Assembly (NCBI GenBank): GCA_910574965.1
Contig: CAJTDB010000002.1
Location: forward strand, 210,169-274,168
Origin: Lachnospiraceae bacterium
GTDB lineage: Bacteria; Bacillota; Clostridia; Lachnospirales; Lachnospiraceae
DNA length: 64,000 bases
Direction: 5' to 3'
This document shows, one piece after another, positions 17,938-26,368 of this stretch. Every line of letters begins with the position of its first letter. Position 1 is the stretch's first letter. The notes below the pieces were generated by a model. That model was not told the origin of the DNA, did not search any database, and saw nothing but the letters and a program-made list of their open reading frames with translations. Both the position numbers and the translations under genes were made by a program.

Positions 17938-18768
17938 TTATCCTTTTACAGATCCGCTCGTCATGCCCTCTACAATATGCTTCTGCATCGTTACAAAGAT
18001 AAAGCAGCTAGGCAAAATCAGCAGCACGCCGTATGCCATAATGCTGTTCCACTGCGTTCCGTACTGGTTCATAAAAGTATAGATGGCAGAAGTCATAGGA
18101 CGCATGGCATCCTTCGTATTGAATGTCATGGAATATGCCAGATCATTCCACGCAAATACAAAGCTGAAGCAGGCTGCGGTAATTACCGTCGGCTTGCAGA
18201 TTGGAAGCGCAATCCTGAAAAACGCGGAAAACGCATTACAGCCGTCAATTTTCGCCGCATCTTCCAGCTCCTTTGGCATATTCAGAAACCCCGGCCGAAG
18301 CATCAGCACGATAAACGGAATGGATACCGTAGCCGTGGATAAAATCGGCGCAAAATAAGAATTTAGTATTCCAAGCCTGGAGAAGATCAAAAACAGCGGT
18401 GTCAGCACCAGAGAGGCCGGGAGCATCTGCGTAATCAAGAAGATGAGCACAAACAGCTTCATCCCTTTTACCTTATATCTTGCCAGTCCATATGCCGCCG
18501 GCACAGACAGGCAGAGGGACAGAATCATGGAACCAACGGCAATAATTACAGAGTTTTTTAATGTCACCGCCAGATTTCCCAACTGGTCCTGATATGCCTT
18601 CAGGGTAAATGTATGGGGCCAGAGTGTCGGAGTACTGGCAAAGATCTCACTGTCTATTTTAAAGGAATTGACTACGATCCAGTATAACGGAAACAGGAAG
18701 ATACATGCAATCATAACTGCGCCAATGTTCATGAAAATATTTTTCTGTTTATCATTTAAATGTTTCAT
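17938..18768 (-). CDS. Carbohydrate ABC transporter permease, MalG/AraQ type
   Basis: 276-residue inner membrane subunit with six hydrophobic segments. It has the permease-ATPase coupling motif (EAA loop) ELEDAAKIDGCNAFSAFFRIALPICKP near residue 190 and the family opening IFLFPLYWIVVNSFK. It pairs with the permease at 18786-19682. No ATPase gene is in the operon, so a shared MsmX-type ATPase elsewhere must energise it, as is usual for these systems in Firmicutes. ATG at 18768 follows GGCGGAGTGAAT; a GTG two codons upstream is possible. Confidence 0.93.
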   Translation of the reverse strand: MKHLNDKQKNIFMNIGAVMIACIFLFPLYWIVVNSFKIDSEIFASTPTLWPHTFTLKAYQDQLGNLAVTLKNSVIIAVGSMILSLCLSVPAAYGLARYKVKGMKLFVLIFLITQMLPASLVLTPLFLIFSRLGILNSYFAPILSTATVSIPFIVLMLRPGFLNMPKELEDAAKIDGCNAFSAFFRIALPICKPTVITAACFSFVFAWNDLAYSMTFNTKDAMRPMTSAIYTFMNQYGTQWNSIMAYGVLLILPSCFIFVTMQKHIVEGMTSGSVKG

Positions 18769-18785
18769 ATTCACTCCGCCCCTTT

Positions 18786-19682
18786 CTACATGACTTCATC
18801 TTTGGATATGGTCTTCAGATACACAAGCGCCACAAGGAACAGGCAGACAAACAGAATGTTGGCCACTGCCGCTCCTTCTCCGAAATGGAAGAGCTGGAAA
18901 GAAAGTTTGTATGAGAAGGTAGACAGCACCTCTGTGGCATCCACAGGACCGCCCCCTGTCATAACGTATACGAGATCGAAAACTTTAAACGTCAGCACAA
19001 ATCCAAGAACCAGCACGGACATGATCGTAGGCTTCAGAAGCGGAATTGTGATCTTCATAAATTTCTGCAGCCCTGACGCGCCGTCGATGGAAGCGGCTTC
19101 ATAAATATCCGCCGGAATGTCATTCAGACCAGTCGTAAGAAGCAGCATATTAAAAGGAATACCCACCCAGGAATTGGCGATAATCAGCCCCCACATAGCA
19201 GTATTTCCCTGCAGAAGCCATCCCACCGGTTTGTCGATCAGATGCAGATTCATTAGTATGGCGTTGATAATACCGTTGCCTTCCGCAAACATAAATTTAA
19301 ATACAAGAGCGGTTACCGTCACCGGAAGCATCCAGCTAATGACAATAAATCCACGGATCGGCTTGGAAAACGTAAATTTCTTTGCAAAAAACATAGCGAA
19401 CAAAAATCCAAGCGTAAACTGAATCACCAGACAGCCGACGGTATACAGAAATGTATGGAGCAGCGCTTTGCGAAACGTTACATCTGCAAACACTGCCTGA
19501 TAGTTCGCAAAACCAAGAAAATCTCTCGTCTTGCTGCCAAGGGTCATTGCCGTCACATCCTGAAAGCTGACAATCCAGTTGTATACAATAGGGTATCCAA
19601 TAAAGATCAGCATGTAGATGACCGCCGGAACAATAAATAAATATCCCAGCATCTGTTCCTTTTTCTCTCTCTTATTTGACAT
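18786..19682 (-). CDS. Carbohydrate ABC transporter permease, MalF/UgpA type
   Basis: 298 residues, six to seven membrane segments, with the N-terminal MLGYLFIVPAVIYMLIFIGYPIVYNWIVSF typical of the family. The EAA loop DIYEAASIDGASGLQKFMKITIPLLKP is near residue 205. It forms the translocation pore with the permease encoded 17 bases downstream. The gene is separated from the binding-protein gene by a stem-loop (19750-19812) and a partial hairpin element (locus D). This would let the binding protein be made in excess of the permeases. Confidence 0.93.
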   Translation of the reverse strand: MSNKREKKEQMLGYLFIVPAVIYMLIFIGYPIVYNWIVSFQDVTAMTLGSKTRDFLGFANYQAVFADVTFRKALLHTFLYTVGCLVIQFTLGFLFAMFFAKKFTFSKPIRGFIVISWMLPVTVTALVFKFMFAEGNGIINAILMNLHLIDKPVGWLLQGNTAMWGLIIANSWVGIPFNMLLLTTGLNDIPADIYEAASIDGASGLQKFMKITIPLLKPTIMSVLVLGFVLTFKVFDLVYVMTGGGPVDATEVLSTFSYKLSFQLFHFGEGAAVANILFVCLFLVALVYLKTISKDEVM

Positions 19683-19694
19683 TCGGTTCCCTCC

Positions 19695-19745
19695 TAATTA
19701 TAGTTCCGCATCTGCGTGGACATTCCCACGCCCCCAAACACCGTT
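19695..19745 (-). repeat. Locus D: partial SD-linked element before the MalF-type permease
   Basis: The plus-strand core TATAGTTCCGCATCTGCG starts at about 19700 and is followed by a short hairpin GCGTGG/CCCACGC only; the inner stem and second outer arm are missing. In the gene sense it ends GATGCGGAACTATAATTAGGAGG, the ribosome binding site of the permease. Confidence 0.7.
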
Positions 19746-19749
19746 TTTT

Positions 19750-19812
19750 TGGCAAAAAAACTCCATCACATCACAATTCCTTCATTGTCCATGCGATGGA
19801 GTCTTTCATCCG
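19750..19812 (-). terminator. Stem-loop terminator/attenuator after the binding-protein gene
   Basis: Minus strand ACTCCATCGCATGGACAAT pairs with ATTGTGATGTGATGGAGT around a short loop and is followed by seven T. It sits 17 bases after the binding-protein stop and before the permeases, as expected for a partial terminator that sets expression ratios. Confidence 0.8.
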
Positions 19813-19828
19813 CTATCTGTTTTTCCGA

Positions 19829-21130
19829 TTATTTATTTTTGATGGCATCAATCTTCGCCTGTGCATCTGCCATCGCTGTATCCACATCCTTCTGGCCTGT
19901 GAACACTTCCTGCTGCGCGGTATAGATCGCAGCGGAGATTTCCGGCCAATCCGGAGACGGACCTCTGGACTGTGCTCCCGGCATCACTTCTGCAAAGACC
20001 GAGTTCAGCGGATCGCCTGCGAACATCTCCTGAATATTTACATCGGATCTGGGTGAGAAACGGCCGATGGATTTACAAATTTCCTGAGATTTCTCTTTGC
20101 TTGTGATCCAGGTCAGGAACGTCCAGCTCGCTTCCATGTTTGCCCCGGAACAGATGGCTACATTCTCGCCTCCAAGTACCGATGCATAGTTCCCGTTGTC
20201 TGCCTTTGGAACCTGTGCAATTCCATAGTCCAGATCCGGCGCGTCATTTGCAAGCCCTGAGAACTGCCACGGTCCGTTAATCATCATAGCTGCCTGACCG
20301 GATGCAAACTGTTTCTCTGCATCTGCCTGCGTCCAGCTTACACATTCCCGGCTCACATAACCTTTCTCAATAAGGTTGTGCAGATACGTCATGGACTCTT
20401 TCGATTCCTCTGTTGTCAAGTCCATAACACTTCCTCCTGCTGACAGAAGCCAGGGCATATACTGGAACGTGCCTTCTTCATTTCCGATGGCGGAGATGGC
20501 AAGACCTCTGCATGTATCTGTGGTCAGCTTTTCACATGCAGCTTCCAGCTCGGACCAGGTCGTCGGTACTTCCACGCCTGCATCCTCCAGCATCTGCTTG
20601 TTATAGAAAAGTCCTAAGCAGTTATTGCCCCAGGGAAGTCCGTACAGCTTTCCGTCATAATAACAGGAATTGATGGAGCCTTCCATAAAGTTCGCATCTT
20701 CCCAGGAATTATAAAGATCCGTAATGTCTGCAAATACGCCCATGGAAGCATAGGAGTTGTGGTCCGGATTGTCCACCATGCCGCAATCCGGAAGCTCTCC
20801 GGATACTACGCCGATGGTATACTGCTTCATCAGTTCTTCTCTTGGCAGATACTGTGCATTGACATAAATCTCATTCTGAGAATTGTTGAATTCCTCTACT
20901 GCCGCATTGACAAACTGGCCTTCTTTGTCCTCCGACATATAATGCCAGAATGTGATCTCCGTTTTCCCGTCCGCACTTGCCGGCGTCTGAGTCCCCTCAG
21001 TACTTTCCGCGCCTTCCGTCTGTGCAGGCTGCTCGCCTGTCGCCGGAGCATCTGCAGAACCGCCCCCGCAGCCTGCAAGCGCGCCTGCTGTCACTGCCAG
21101 CATCGTCAATAATGCAATACCTCTTTTCAT
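19829..21130 (-). CDS. Sugar ABC transporter substrate-binding lipoprotein
   Basis: 433-residue extracellular binding protein (SBP_bac_1 class). The lipobox is LAGC (Cys at about residue 21 of MKRGIALLTMLAVTAGALAGCGGG), so it is lipid-anchored. The mature part has the typical KTEITFWHYMSEDKEGQFVNAAVEEFN start, LPWGNNCLGLFYNKQML in the middle and SGQAAMMINGPWQ near the hinge. It delivers an oligosaccharide to the two permeases encoded next. The GH31 enzymes in the operon point to alpha-xylosides or alpha-glucosides. The ATG at 21130 follows AGGAGGATGAGTG. Confidence 0.95.
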   Translation of the reverse strand: MKRGIALLTMLAVTAGALAGCGGGSADAPATGEQPAQTEGAESTEGTQTPASADGKTEITFWHYMSEDKEGQFVNAAVEEFNNSQNEIYVNAQYLPREELMKQYTIGVVSGELPDCGMVDNPDHNSYASMGVFADITDLYNSWEDANFMEGSINSCYYDGKLYGLPWGNNCLGLFYNKQMLEDAGVEVPTTWSELEAACEKLTTDTCRGLAISAIGNEEGTFQYMPWLLSAGGSVMDLTTEESKESMTYLHNLIEKGYVSRECVSWTQADAEKQFASGQAAMMINGPWQFSGLANDAPDLDYGIAQVPKADNGNYASVLGGENVAICSGANMEASWTFLTWITSKEKSQEICKSIGRFSPRSDVNIQEMFAGDPLNSVFAEVMPGAQSRGPSPDWPEISAAIYTAQQEVFTGQKDVDTAMADAQAKIDAIKNK

Positions 21131-21139
21131 CACTCATCC

Positions 21140-21247
21140 TCCTATTATCGTTTCCGTATGTGCCTTAGATTTGTCCGGCACATACTGTTTCTGGTTTCGT
21201 ATCCGCCCGAACATGCCTGCCGCTCTGGAAGCATCTCCGGCTGATAC
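21140..21247 (-). repeat. Locus G: diverged SD-linked element before the binding-protein gene
   Basis: Plus strand TTATCGTTTCCGTATGTGCC...GGCACATACTGTTTC followed by a second core TTTCGTATCCGCC and a partner TCCGGCTGATAC. The layout is that of the other loci, but the core is altered (GTTTCCGTATG instead of GTTCCGCATC). The complementary change GCACATAC preserves the outer stem. It ends in the AGGAGG of the gene at 21130. Confidence 0.6.
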
Positions 21248-21323
21248 TTTATTTATGTAATTAGTATAACTGGAAAATCTGCGATAAAATATTCCATTAT
21301 TTTAAAAAAAGTGTACAAAATCC

Positions 21324-22052
21324 CTAATTATTATTCTTATCCATGGCATATTGCTTGGCCGATACCCCGGTATACTCTTTAAATACTTTTGAAAAATACT
21401 TTTGATCCGGATATCCTACACTGTAGGCCACTTCGTAGATTTTCATATCTGTATTCAGGATCAATTCCTTTGCTTTTTCAATCCGAACCTTTTTCAGATA
21501 ATTAGAGAATGTCATGCCGGTTTCTTTTGCAAACAGGTTGCTTAGATATTCCGGCGTCAGCCGGAACCGATCCGAAAATCCATCCAGTCCCAGGCGCATG
21601 CCATAGTTCTCTTCAATCACCGACACCATTTCTTTAACCGCCGGAGAGTATTCCGCCGTCTGCCCATCTTCTTCCCGTTCCTTCCCCTCTTCCGACAGCT
21701 TTCTCAGCAGCTCTTTTACATCGCTTATGGTGGCCGGCTTCAGCAAGTATTCCTTTACCCCAAGACGCAGCCCCTGCCTCGCATATTCAAAATCCGCATA
21801 CCCGCTTAATATCGCGAACACACATTCGATTCCCATCGCCTGCACTTTTTCAATCATTTCCAGACCGTCCATCTTCGGCATCCGGATATCGGTAATTACA
21901 ATATCCGGCTCCAGATCCCGAATCATCTTCAGCCCTTCATAACCATTTTCCGCTTCCCCAATCACCCGGCATCCCAGATCTACTTTATTAATTAAATGTC
22001 CAAGTCCTTGTCTGGTACGAAATTCATCTTCCACAATCACGATCTTTTTCAT
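21324..22052 (-). CDS. Response regulator, YesN/AraC type
   Basis: 242 residues: receiver domain (IVIVEDEFRTRQGLG, phosphoacceptor Asp in DIVITDIRMPKMDG, Lys in YLLKPATI) followed by an AraC/XylS double helix-turn-helix (LTPEYLSNLFAKETGMTFSNYLKKVRIEKAKELI and YEVAYSVGYPDQKYFSKVFKEYTGVSAKQY). It is the partner of the YesM-like kinase encoded just upstream and should activate the sugar transporter/GH31 operon. The start at 22052 (MKKIVIVEDE) follows GGAGGGTACCTTTG. The frame extends 13 codons into repeat locus E and is rejected there. Confidence 0.95.
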   Translation of the reverse strand: MKKIVIVEDEFRTRQGLGHLINKVDLGCRVIGEAENGYEGLKMIRDLEPDIVITDIRMPKMDGLEMIEKVQAMGIECVFAILSGYADFEYARQGLRLGVKEYLLKPATISDVKELLRKLSEEGKEREEDGQTAEYSPAVKEMVSVIEENYGMRLGLDGFSDRFRLTPEYLSNLFAKETGMTFSNYLKKVRIEKAKELILNTDMKIYEVAYSVGYPDQKYFSKVFKEYTGVSAKQYAMDKNNN

Positions 22053-22061
22053 CAAAGGTAC

Positions 22062-22215
22062 CCTCCTATTAAAGTTCCGCATCTGACCCATCTATACCCT
22101 TTGGCTGGAAGGATTTACAACCACCTTCGGCGCTTGTAAATCCTTCCGGGTATCTTCCGGTCAGATGCTGTTTAAAGTTCCACATCTGACCTGTTTAAAG
22201 TTCCGCATCTGACCT
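22062..22215 (-). repeat. Locus E: SD-linked element plus two short core copies between kinase and regulator
   Basis: The full copy (core at 22073) has outer arms ATCTGACC / GGTCAGATGC and a perfect 14-bp inner stem GGAAGGATTTACAA / TTGTAAATCCTTCC. Two core-only copies follow at 22176 and 22199, 23 bp apart. The last is inside the kinase gene and encodes its C-terminal residues SDAEL and stop codon. Confidence 0.85.
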
Positions 22216-24009
22216 CTCTATACCCGCATCCGGTATCACCAAAATAAACTCCGTGCCTTCCCCCTGGCGGCTGTTCACGTGTATCTGCGCCTCCTCATGA
22301 TAATAGATCCGCAGTCTGTGAATCACATTGCTGATTCCTATGCGCTCGCTGTTCAGAGGCCCGTTCTTTTCGATCTCTTCCCGGATGGAGTTCAGGACCT
22401 CCTCCGGCATTCCGCATCCATTATCCCGCACATGGATTTCCAGTCTTCCATCCGTCCTTACAAACGCCTCCACCTGAATCAGTCCTCCTTCTTTTACCTC
22501 CTCAAATGCGTGCAGAATTGTATTTTCAATGATCGGCTGCAGCAGCATTTTATAGATCGGAAAGGACAAAGCCTCCTCAGAAATCTCATAACTGCAGTCA
22601 AAGGAATCCTGAAACCGGTCCCTCTGCAAAAATATATATTTTTTCAGCCAGCTTATCTCCGCCTCCAAAACAACCATCATATCAATATTGGAAACGCTGT
22701 ATCGCAGAAGGCTCCCCAGGGTCCCCAGCATATTGCTGATCTCCTCCTCATCGTGTTCGATGGCCCGCCAGTTGATGGAATCCAGCGTATTAAACAAAAA
22801 ATGCGGATTGATCTGCGCTTCCAGCGCTTTAATTTCTGCATGTTTCTGACTGATAGCCGCCGCCTTGATCTCCTCGTTGCGCTGTTTTAAAGTCTCTACC
22901 AGAGAATTAACCCTGGCTGTCATCCGATGGAACTGCCGCACGATAACATACAGCTCATCTTTCTCATCCACATCTACATGGATCTCCTCCGAATCTGTAC
23001 CCCTGTAATCATGAATGCCCTGGGCAATCGTCTGAATCGTCTGAATATATTTCCGGGAAATAAAATACACGATCAGGAAGAAGATGCAGGTAATAACCGT
23101 AACCAGAAAGATCACTGCCCATACAAGACGGTAGATATTTCTGCGGTATACATTTTTATCAACGAGATTGATGATCCGCCACTCCGTTCCTGAGATTTGC
23201 CGGATCTTTTCCATAACCTTTCCTGTATTGCCGTATTCCTCTTCCAGAAACTCTTTATAATTCCGGTTGATAAATGCCCGGTCCACGCCTGCCAGGATCC
23301 GATCCTTCTCGTCACAGATAATCGTTGTCACTCCGTTTTCCCGGTTCATTCCTCCATTGTCTTCAAACAGAAGAAAATTATTTTCCAGTGCCATAACCAG
23401 CACGCCGTTCTGTTCTCCCGAACGTAAGTTCTTTACCGGAAATCCCATAAGCACTACATAATCATCCCTGTTGTCAGACAGGCTTTGATCTACCACCGCA
23501 ATAAATGTAAGCCCCTGCTTCTCATGGACTTCCCTGTGGATCTCCCGCCGGACTGCCCTGTCCGACCAGATGCTCTCGTTGGAGCTGCCGTACCATTTGG
23601 AATAGGATGCATATCTTCCGGTGTCTGCCAGAAAAGTAATCCCCCGGATCTTATCGTGAGTGTAGACGCTTCGTTCCAACAGGCGCTCCATCTGCTCGAT
23701 ATATACCAATGCCGACCTTTCATCTCCCGAATTGAGAAGCTTTCCCAACTCAATATAGTCCTTATCCGAGACAAGATCATACAGTACATCTTCATATGCT
23801 TCCATGCGCTCTTTTACCACGACTTCATGCTGGACTGCATTCTGCTCAATCAACCCGTCCGCACTCTTCAGGATACTGTTATAATAAATCGCGCTGATGA
23901 CCAGCGTAATAATCACAATCGGTGCCACTGCCACCAGCAGATAGACCAGAATCACTTTCCTTTGAATACTGGCCTGTTTTCCAAATATATATTCTATGTA
24001 AGTAGTCAT
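22195..24009 (-). CDS. Sensor histidine kinase, YesM type
   Basis: 604 residues. Two membrane segments (about 20-42 and 285-308) flank a large extracellular sensor region. A HAMP domain follows, then the His_kinase domain with EAQINPHFLFNTLDSINWRAIEHD (phosphoacceptor His), the N box LQPIIENTILHAFEE and ATP-binding motifs VRDNGCGMPEEVL and RIGISNVIHRLRIYY. It should sense an extracellular carbohydrate and phosphorylate the regulator at 21324-22052. It is the first gene of the sugar operon. Its last codons and stop are supplied by a copy of the repeat core (locus E), which suggests the element replaced the original gene end. Confidence 0.95.
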   Translation of the reverse strand: MTTYIEYIFGKQASIQRKVILVYLLVAVAPIVIITLVISAIYYNSILKSADGLIEQNAVQHEVVVKERMEAYEDVLYDLVSDKDYIELGKLLNSGDERSALVYIEQMERLLERSVYTHDKIRGITFLADTGRYASYSKWYGSSNESIWSDRAVRREIHREVHEKQGLTFIAVVDQSLSDNRDDYVVLMGFPVKNLRSGEQNGVLVMALENNFLLFEDNGGMNRENGVTTIICDEKDRILAGVDRAFINRNYKEFLEEEYGNTGKVMEKIRQISGTEWRIINLVDKNVYRRNIYRLVWAVIFLVTVITCIFFLIVYFISRKYIQTIQTIAQGIHDYRGTDSEEIHVDVDEKDELYVIVRQFHRMTARVNSLVETLKQRNEEIKAAAISQKHAEIKALEAQINPHFLFNTLDSINWRAIEHDEEEISNMLGTLGSLLRYSVSNIDMMVVLEAEISWLKKYIFLQRDRFQDSFDCSYEISEEALSFPIYKMLLQPIIENTILHAFEEVKEGGLIQVEAFVRTDGRLEIHVRDNGCGMPEEVLNSIREEIEKNGPLNSERIGISNVIHRLRIYYHEEAQIHVNSRQGEGTEFILVIPDAGIERSDAEL

Positions 24010-24132
24010 CTCTAAGCATTCCCTTTATCCCGTTCTCTGTTCCCTATTCTAACAGATATCCGGGCAATTTAAAAGAGGACCATCCGGCCCGCTTTCAAAA
24101 CTCTGTTTTATCACGCCGGACCTTCCGGCAAT

Positions 24133-24260
24133 CAAAGCCGAAGTTTTCTTACAGAGTCCGAAAGGGCTTTGGTCCTTAAAGCGTACAGTATATGCCCTTA
24201 GTACTGTTTATCTCCCTCGCCTTAAGCGAGAGCAGGTTCTGAAAGAAATCTTCGGCTTTG
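24133..24260. repeat. Long imperfect inverted repeat in the 290-bp gap before the kinase gene
   Basis: Arms of about 26 bases at 24133-24159 and 24234-24260 (CAAAGCCGAAG..TTTCTT.CAGA...CC and its complement) match at nearly every position. Smaller hairpins (GTACAGTA/TACTGT-like and CTCGCCTTAAGCGAG) lie in the loop. No open frame or clear T-tract terminator is visible. The rest of 24010-24301 holds nothing else I can name. Confidence 0.55.
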
Positions 24261-24301
24261 ACAGATGTCCGGTTCTGCCTGATGTCCGGGTTCGATGCAG
24301 A

Positions 24302-24559
24302 CTACAGCATGGATTCCGGCTTAAACAGAGACTTTACATGCTCTACCTCTTCCTTTGTCGCCTTGGAAGCAGGCACATAGTAGGATTTTTCTCTTGCGAT
24401 CTGATACAACTGCTCCTGTGCGGTCTCGGTCTTATTCCGCATCTGCTTGAGCGTCTGTTTTAACTGCGGATTTTCGCTCTGGGTAATATACTCCGCATAC
24501 ATTTTCAGTTCCCCGTTAATGCCCACAAGTGCATCACTGACCATTGTTTTTTCATCCAT
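24302..24559 (-). CDS. Small spore-coat-like protein (CotF-type helical)
   Basis: 85 residues, wholly helical in appearance: MDEKTMVSDALVGINGELKMYAEYITQSENPQLKQTLKQMRNKT and a C-terminal KSYYVPASKATKEEVEHVKSLF. The pattern DALxGINGxLKxYAxYIxQxENPxLRQxxxxMR and the YYxPAxxA end are familiar from short CotF-related coat proteins of Clostridia. Preceded by AGGAGGGCGAATAAG. It follows a second tiny protein at 24573-24758 by 13 bases, so both are likely co-expressed late in sporulation. Family assignment is from memory of the pattern. Confidence 0.75.
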   Translation of the reverse strand: MDEKTMVSDALVGINGELKMYAEYITQSENPQLKQTLKQMRNKTETAQEQLYQIAREKSYYVPASKATKEEVEHVKSLFKPESML

Positions 24560-24572
24560 CTTATTCGCCCTC

Positions 24573-24758
24573 CTATTTCAGAAATCCCATCAACTGCTGC
24601 TTGTTCTCTTTTGCAGACTGTGCCGCCTGCTCAAAATACTGCTTCACCTGCTGATCGGAAGACTGCTTTGCGTATGCGCTGAATTTTGCCTGACAAGTCT
24701 CGCTTCCGCCGATAAGATGGCGAAGGTTCTGTACATCAAGTTCTGATAATTCTGACAT
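24573..24758 (-). CDS. Small helical protein, probably spore-associated
   Basis: 61 residues (MSELSELDVQNLRHLIGGSETCQAKFSAYAKQSSDQQVKQYFEQAAQSAKENKQQLMGFLK), preceded by AAGGAGGAATTTTTA. The bundle-like helices with QVKQYFEQAAQSAKENKQQL resemble the small ferritin-like/coat-associated proteins often paired with CotF-type genes. The frame extends upstream to 24869, overlapping glgA and a large hairpin, and that part is rejected. The ribosome binding site is entirely inside the stem at 24763-24818. Confidence 0.75.
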   Translation of the reverse strand: MSELSELDVQNLRHLIGGSETCQAKFSAYAKQSSDQQVKQYFEQAAQSAKENKQQLMGFLK

Positions 24759-24762
24759 TAAA

Positions 24763-24818
24763 AATTCCTCCTTATTTTCCATACTTGCAAAAGTAGTATG
24801 TGAAAATAAGGAGGAATT
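24763..24818 (-). promoter_or_regulatory. Hairpin that buries the ribosome binding site of the small coat-like gene
   Basis: A perfect 17-bp inverted repeat (24763-24779 and 24802-24818), extended by CATAC/GTATG after a one-base bulge, with an 11-base loop. The proximal arm GAAAATAAGGAGGAATT contains the Shine-Dalgarno sequence of the gene at 24758, paired base for base with AATTCCTCCTTATTTTC. In the gene sense the stem is followed by TTTTTA, so it could also act as a terminator for glgA. Confidence 0.85.
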
Positions 24819-24825
24819 ATCCGTT

Positions 24826-26295
24826 CTAATCTTTACCAGTCTCGGCATCTGACGGCACGAGCCGGTCATAAAGTTCTTCGTACTGTCTGGCAGAATGCTT
24901 CCAGGAAAAATCTTCCTTCATAGCCCTTTCTACCATTTTATTCCACGAACGTTTTTTATCATAGTAAACGGATTCTGCATAACGGATAGCTCCTAACATC
25001 TCATGGGCATTGTAATTCGTAAAGCCAAATCCGGTACCTTTCTCTTCATATTCATTATACGGTTCCACCGTATCCTTCAGCCCGCCGGTCTCACGGACGA
25101 TAGGAAGAGAGCCGTACCGAAGCCCCATAAGCTGACTCAGCCCGCAGGGTTCGAACCGGGAAGGCATCAGAAACGCATCCGATGCCGCATAGATCTTATG
25201 GGAAAGCTCATTGGAATAATAGATACATGCTGCCACCTTTCCACTGTATTTCCATGCATAATGCCGGAACATATTTTCATAACGCTCATCTCCGGTACCA
25301 AGAACGACGATCTGCACATCATCCTGGCACAGCTCATCCATCACACGGTCAATCAGGTCAAATCCTTTCTGATCCGTCAGACGGGACACAATCCCGATGA
25401 GCATCTTTTTCTTATCCGCCTCCAGTCCAAGTTCTTTTTGCAGCGCCAGTTTATTTTTTGCCTTTTCAGTCCGGAAGGTTTCTTCCGTGTATTTTTTTGG
25501 AATCATGGAATCGGTCTTCGGATTCCATTCTTCATAATCCAGACCGTTCACGATTCCCAATAAGCAGTTCGAGCGTGCCCGCATGAGGCCGTCCAAATGT
25601 TCTCCGTAATGAGGACTTTTGATCTCCTCTGCATAAGTGCGGCTTACCGTCGTCACATAATCTGCATAGACGATTCCGCCCTTTAAATAATTGGCATCTC
25701 CAAAAGCTTCTAATTTATCCGATGTAAAATAGGACATGTCCAGTCCCGTTGCATCTTGTACCGCCGGAATATTCCAGATTCCCTGAAATTTCAGATTATG
25801 GATTGTCATAATGGATTTCATATTGGCATAAAATTCACCTGCATGAAAACTGTCCTTCAGATAGACTGGAATCAGTCCTGTCTGCCAGTCGTGACAATGC
25901 ACGATATCCGGTTTATAATCGACAACCGGCAGGATGGACAGCGCTGCCTTTGAGAAAAATGCAAATTTCTCAACATCCTCATGTATATATCCATATGGTC
26001 TGTCTCCGGCGAAATAATATTCATTATCAATAAAATAATACTGAATTCCTTCGTATCCCATCTCAAGTACACCTACATACTGGCTCCTCCATGCCATATC
26101 CATATAGAAATTGGTAACAAAGTTCATCTTTTCTTTCCATTCGGAACCAATACATATGTAATTGGGGACGATCACACGTACTTCGTATCTGTCCTGATCA
26201 AAGTACTTCGGCAAAGATCCCACCACATCTGCAAGTCCGCCCGTTTTCACGAACGGTACACACTCTGATGCTATAAACAACACTTTTTTCTTCAT
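24826..26295 (-). CDS. glgA: Glycogen synthase (ADP-glucose type)
   Basis: 489-residue GT5 enzyme that extends alpha-1,4-glucan from ADP-glucose in the cytosol. Motifs: KTGGLADVVGSLPK at the N-terminus (KxGGL, ADP-glucose binding), HCHDWQTGLIP, TIHNLKFQG, IVSRLTDQKGFDLI, and PSRFEPCGLSQLMGLRYG with the catalytic Glu region near the C-terminus. Length is normal. The start (MKKKVLFIASECVPF) follows GGAGGGGAAGC. The branching enzyme glgB is at 33978-35822; glgC, glgD and glgP are not in this window. A TATAAT at 26322 within a palindrome GGTATAATTATACC is a possible promoter. Confidence 0.97.
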   Translation of the reverse strand: MKKKVLFIASECVPFVKTGGLADVVGSLPKYFDQDRYEVRVIVPNYICIGSEWKEKMNFVTNFYMDMAWRSQYVGVLEMGYEGIQYYFIDNEYYFAGDRPYGYIHEDVEKFAFFSKAALSILPVVDYKPDIVHCHDWQTGLIPVYLKDSFHAGEFYANMKSIMTIHNLKFQGIWNIPAVQDATGLDMSYFTSDKLEAFGDANYLKGGIVYADYVTTVSRTYAEEIKSPHYGEHLDGLMRARSNCLLGIVNGLDYEEWNPKTDSMIPKKYTEETFRTEKAKNKLALQKELGLEADKKKMLIGIVSRLTDQKGFDLIDRVMDELCQDDVQIVVLGTGDERYENMFRHYAWKYSGKVAACIYYSNELSHKIYAASDAFLMPSRFEPCGLSQLMGLRYGSLPIVRETGGLKDTVEPYNEYEEKGTGFGFTNYNAHEMLGAIRYAESVYYDKKRSWNKMVERAMKEDFSWKHSARQYEELYDRLVPSDAETGKD

Positions 26296-26368
26296 GCTTC
26301 CCCTCCAGCTCTATTTTCTGGTATAATTATACCAAATATCAGGAGGCTTTAAAAGTTTTTTTCACGCA

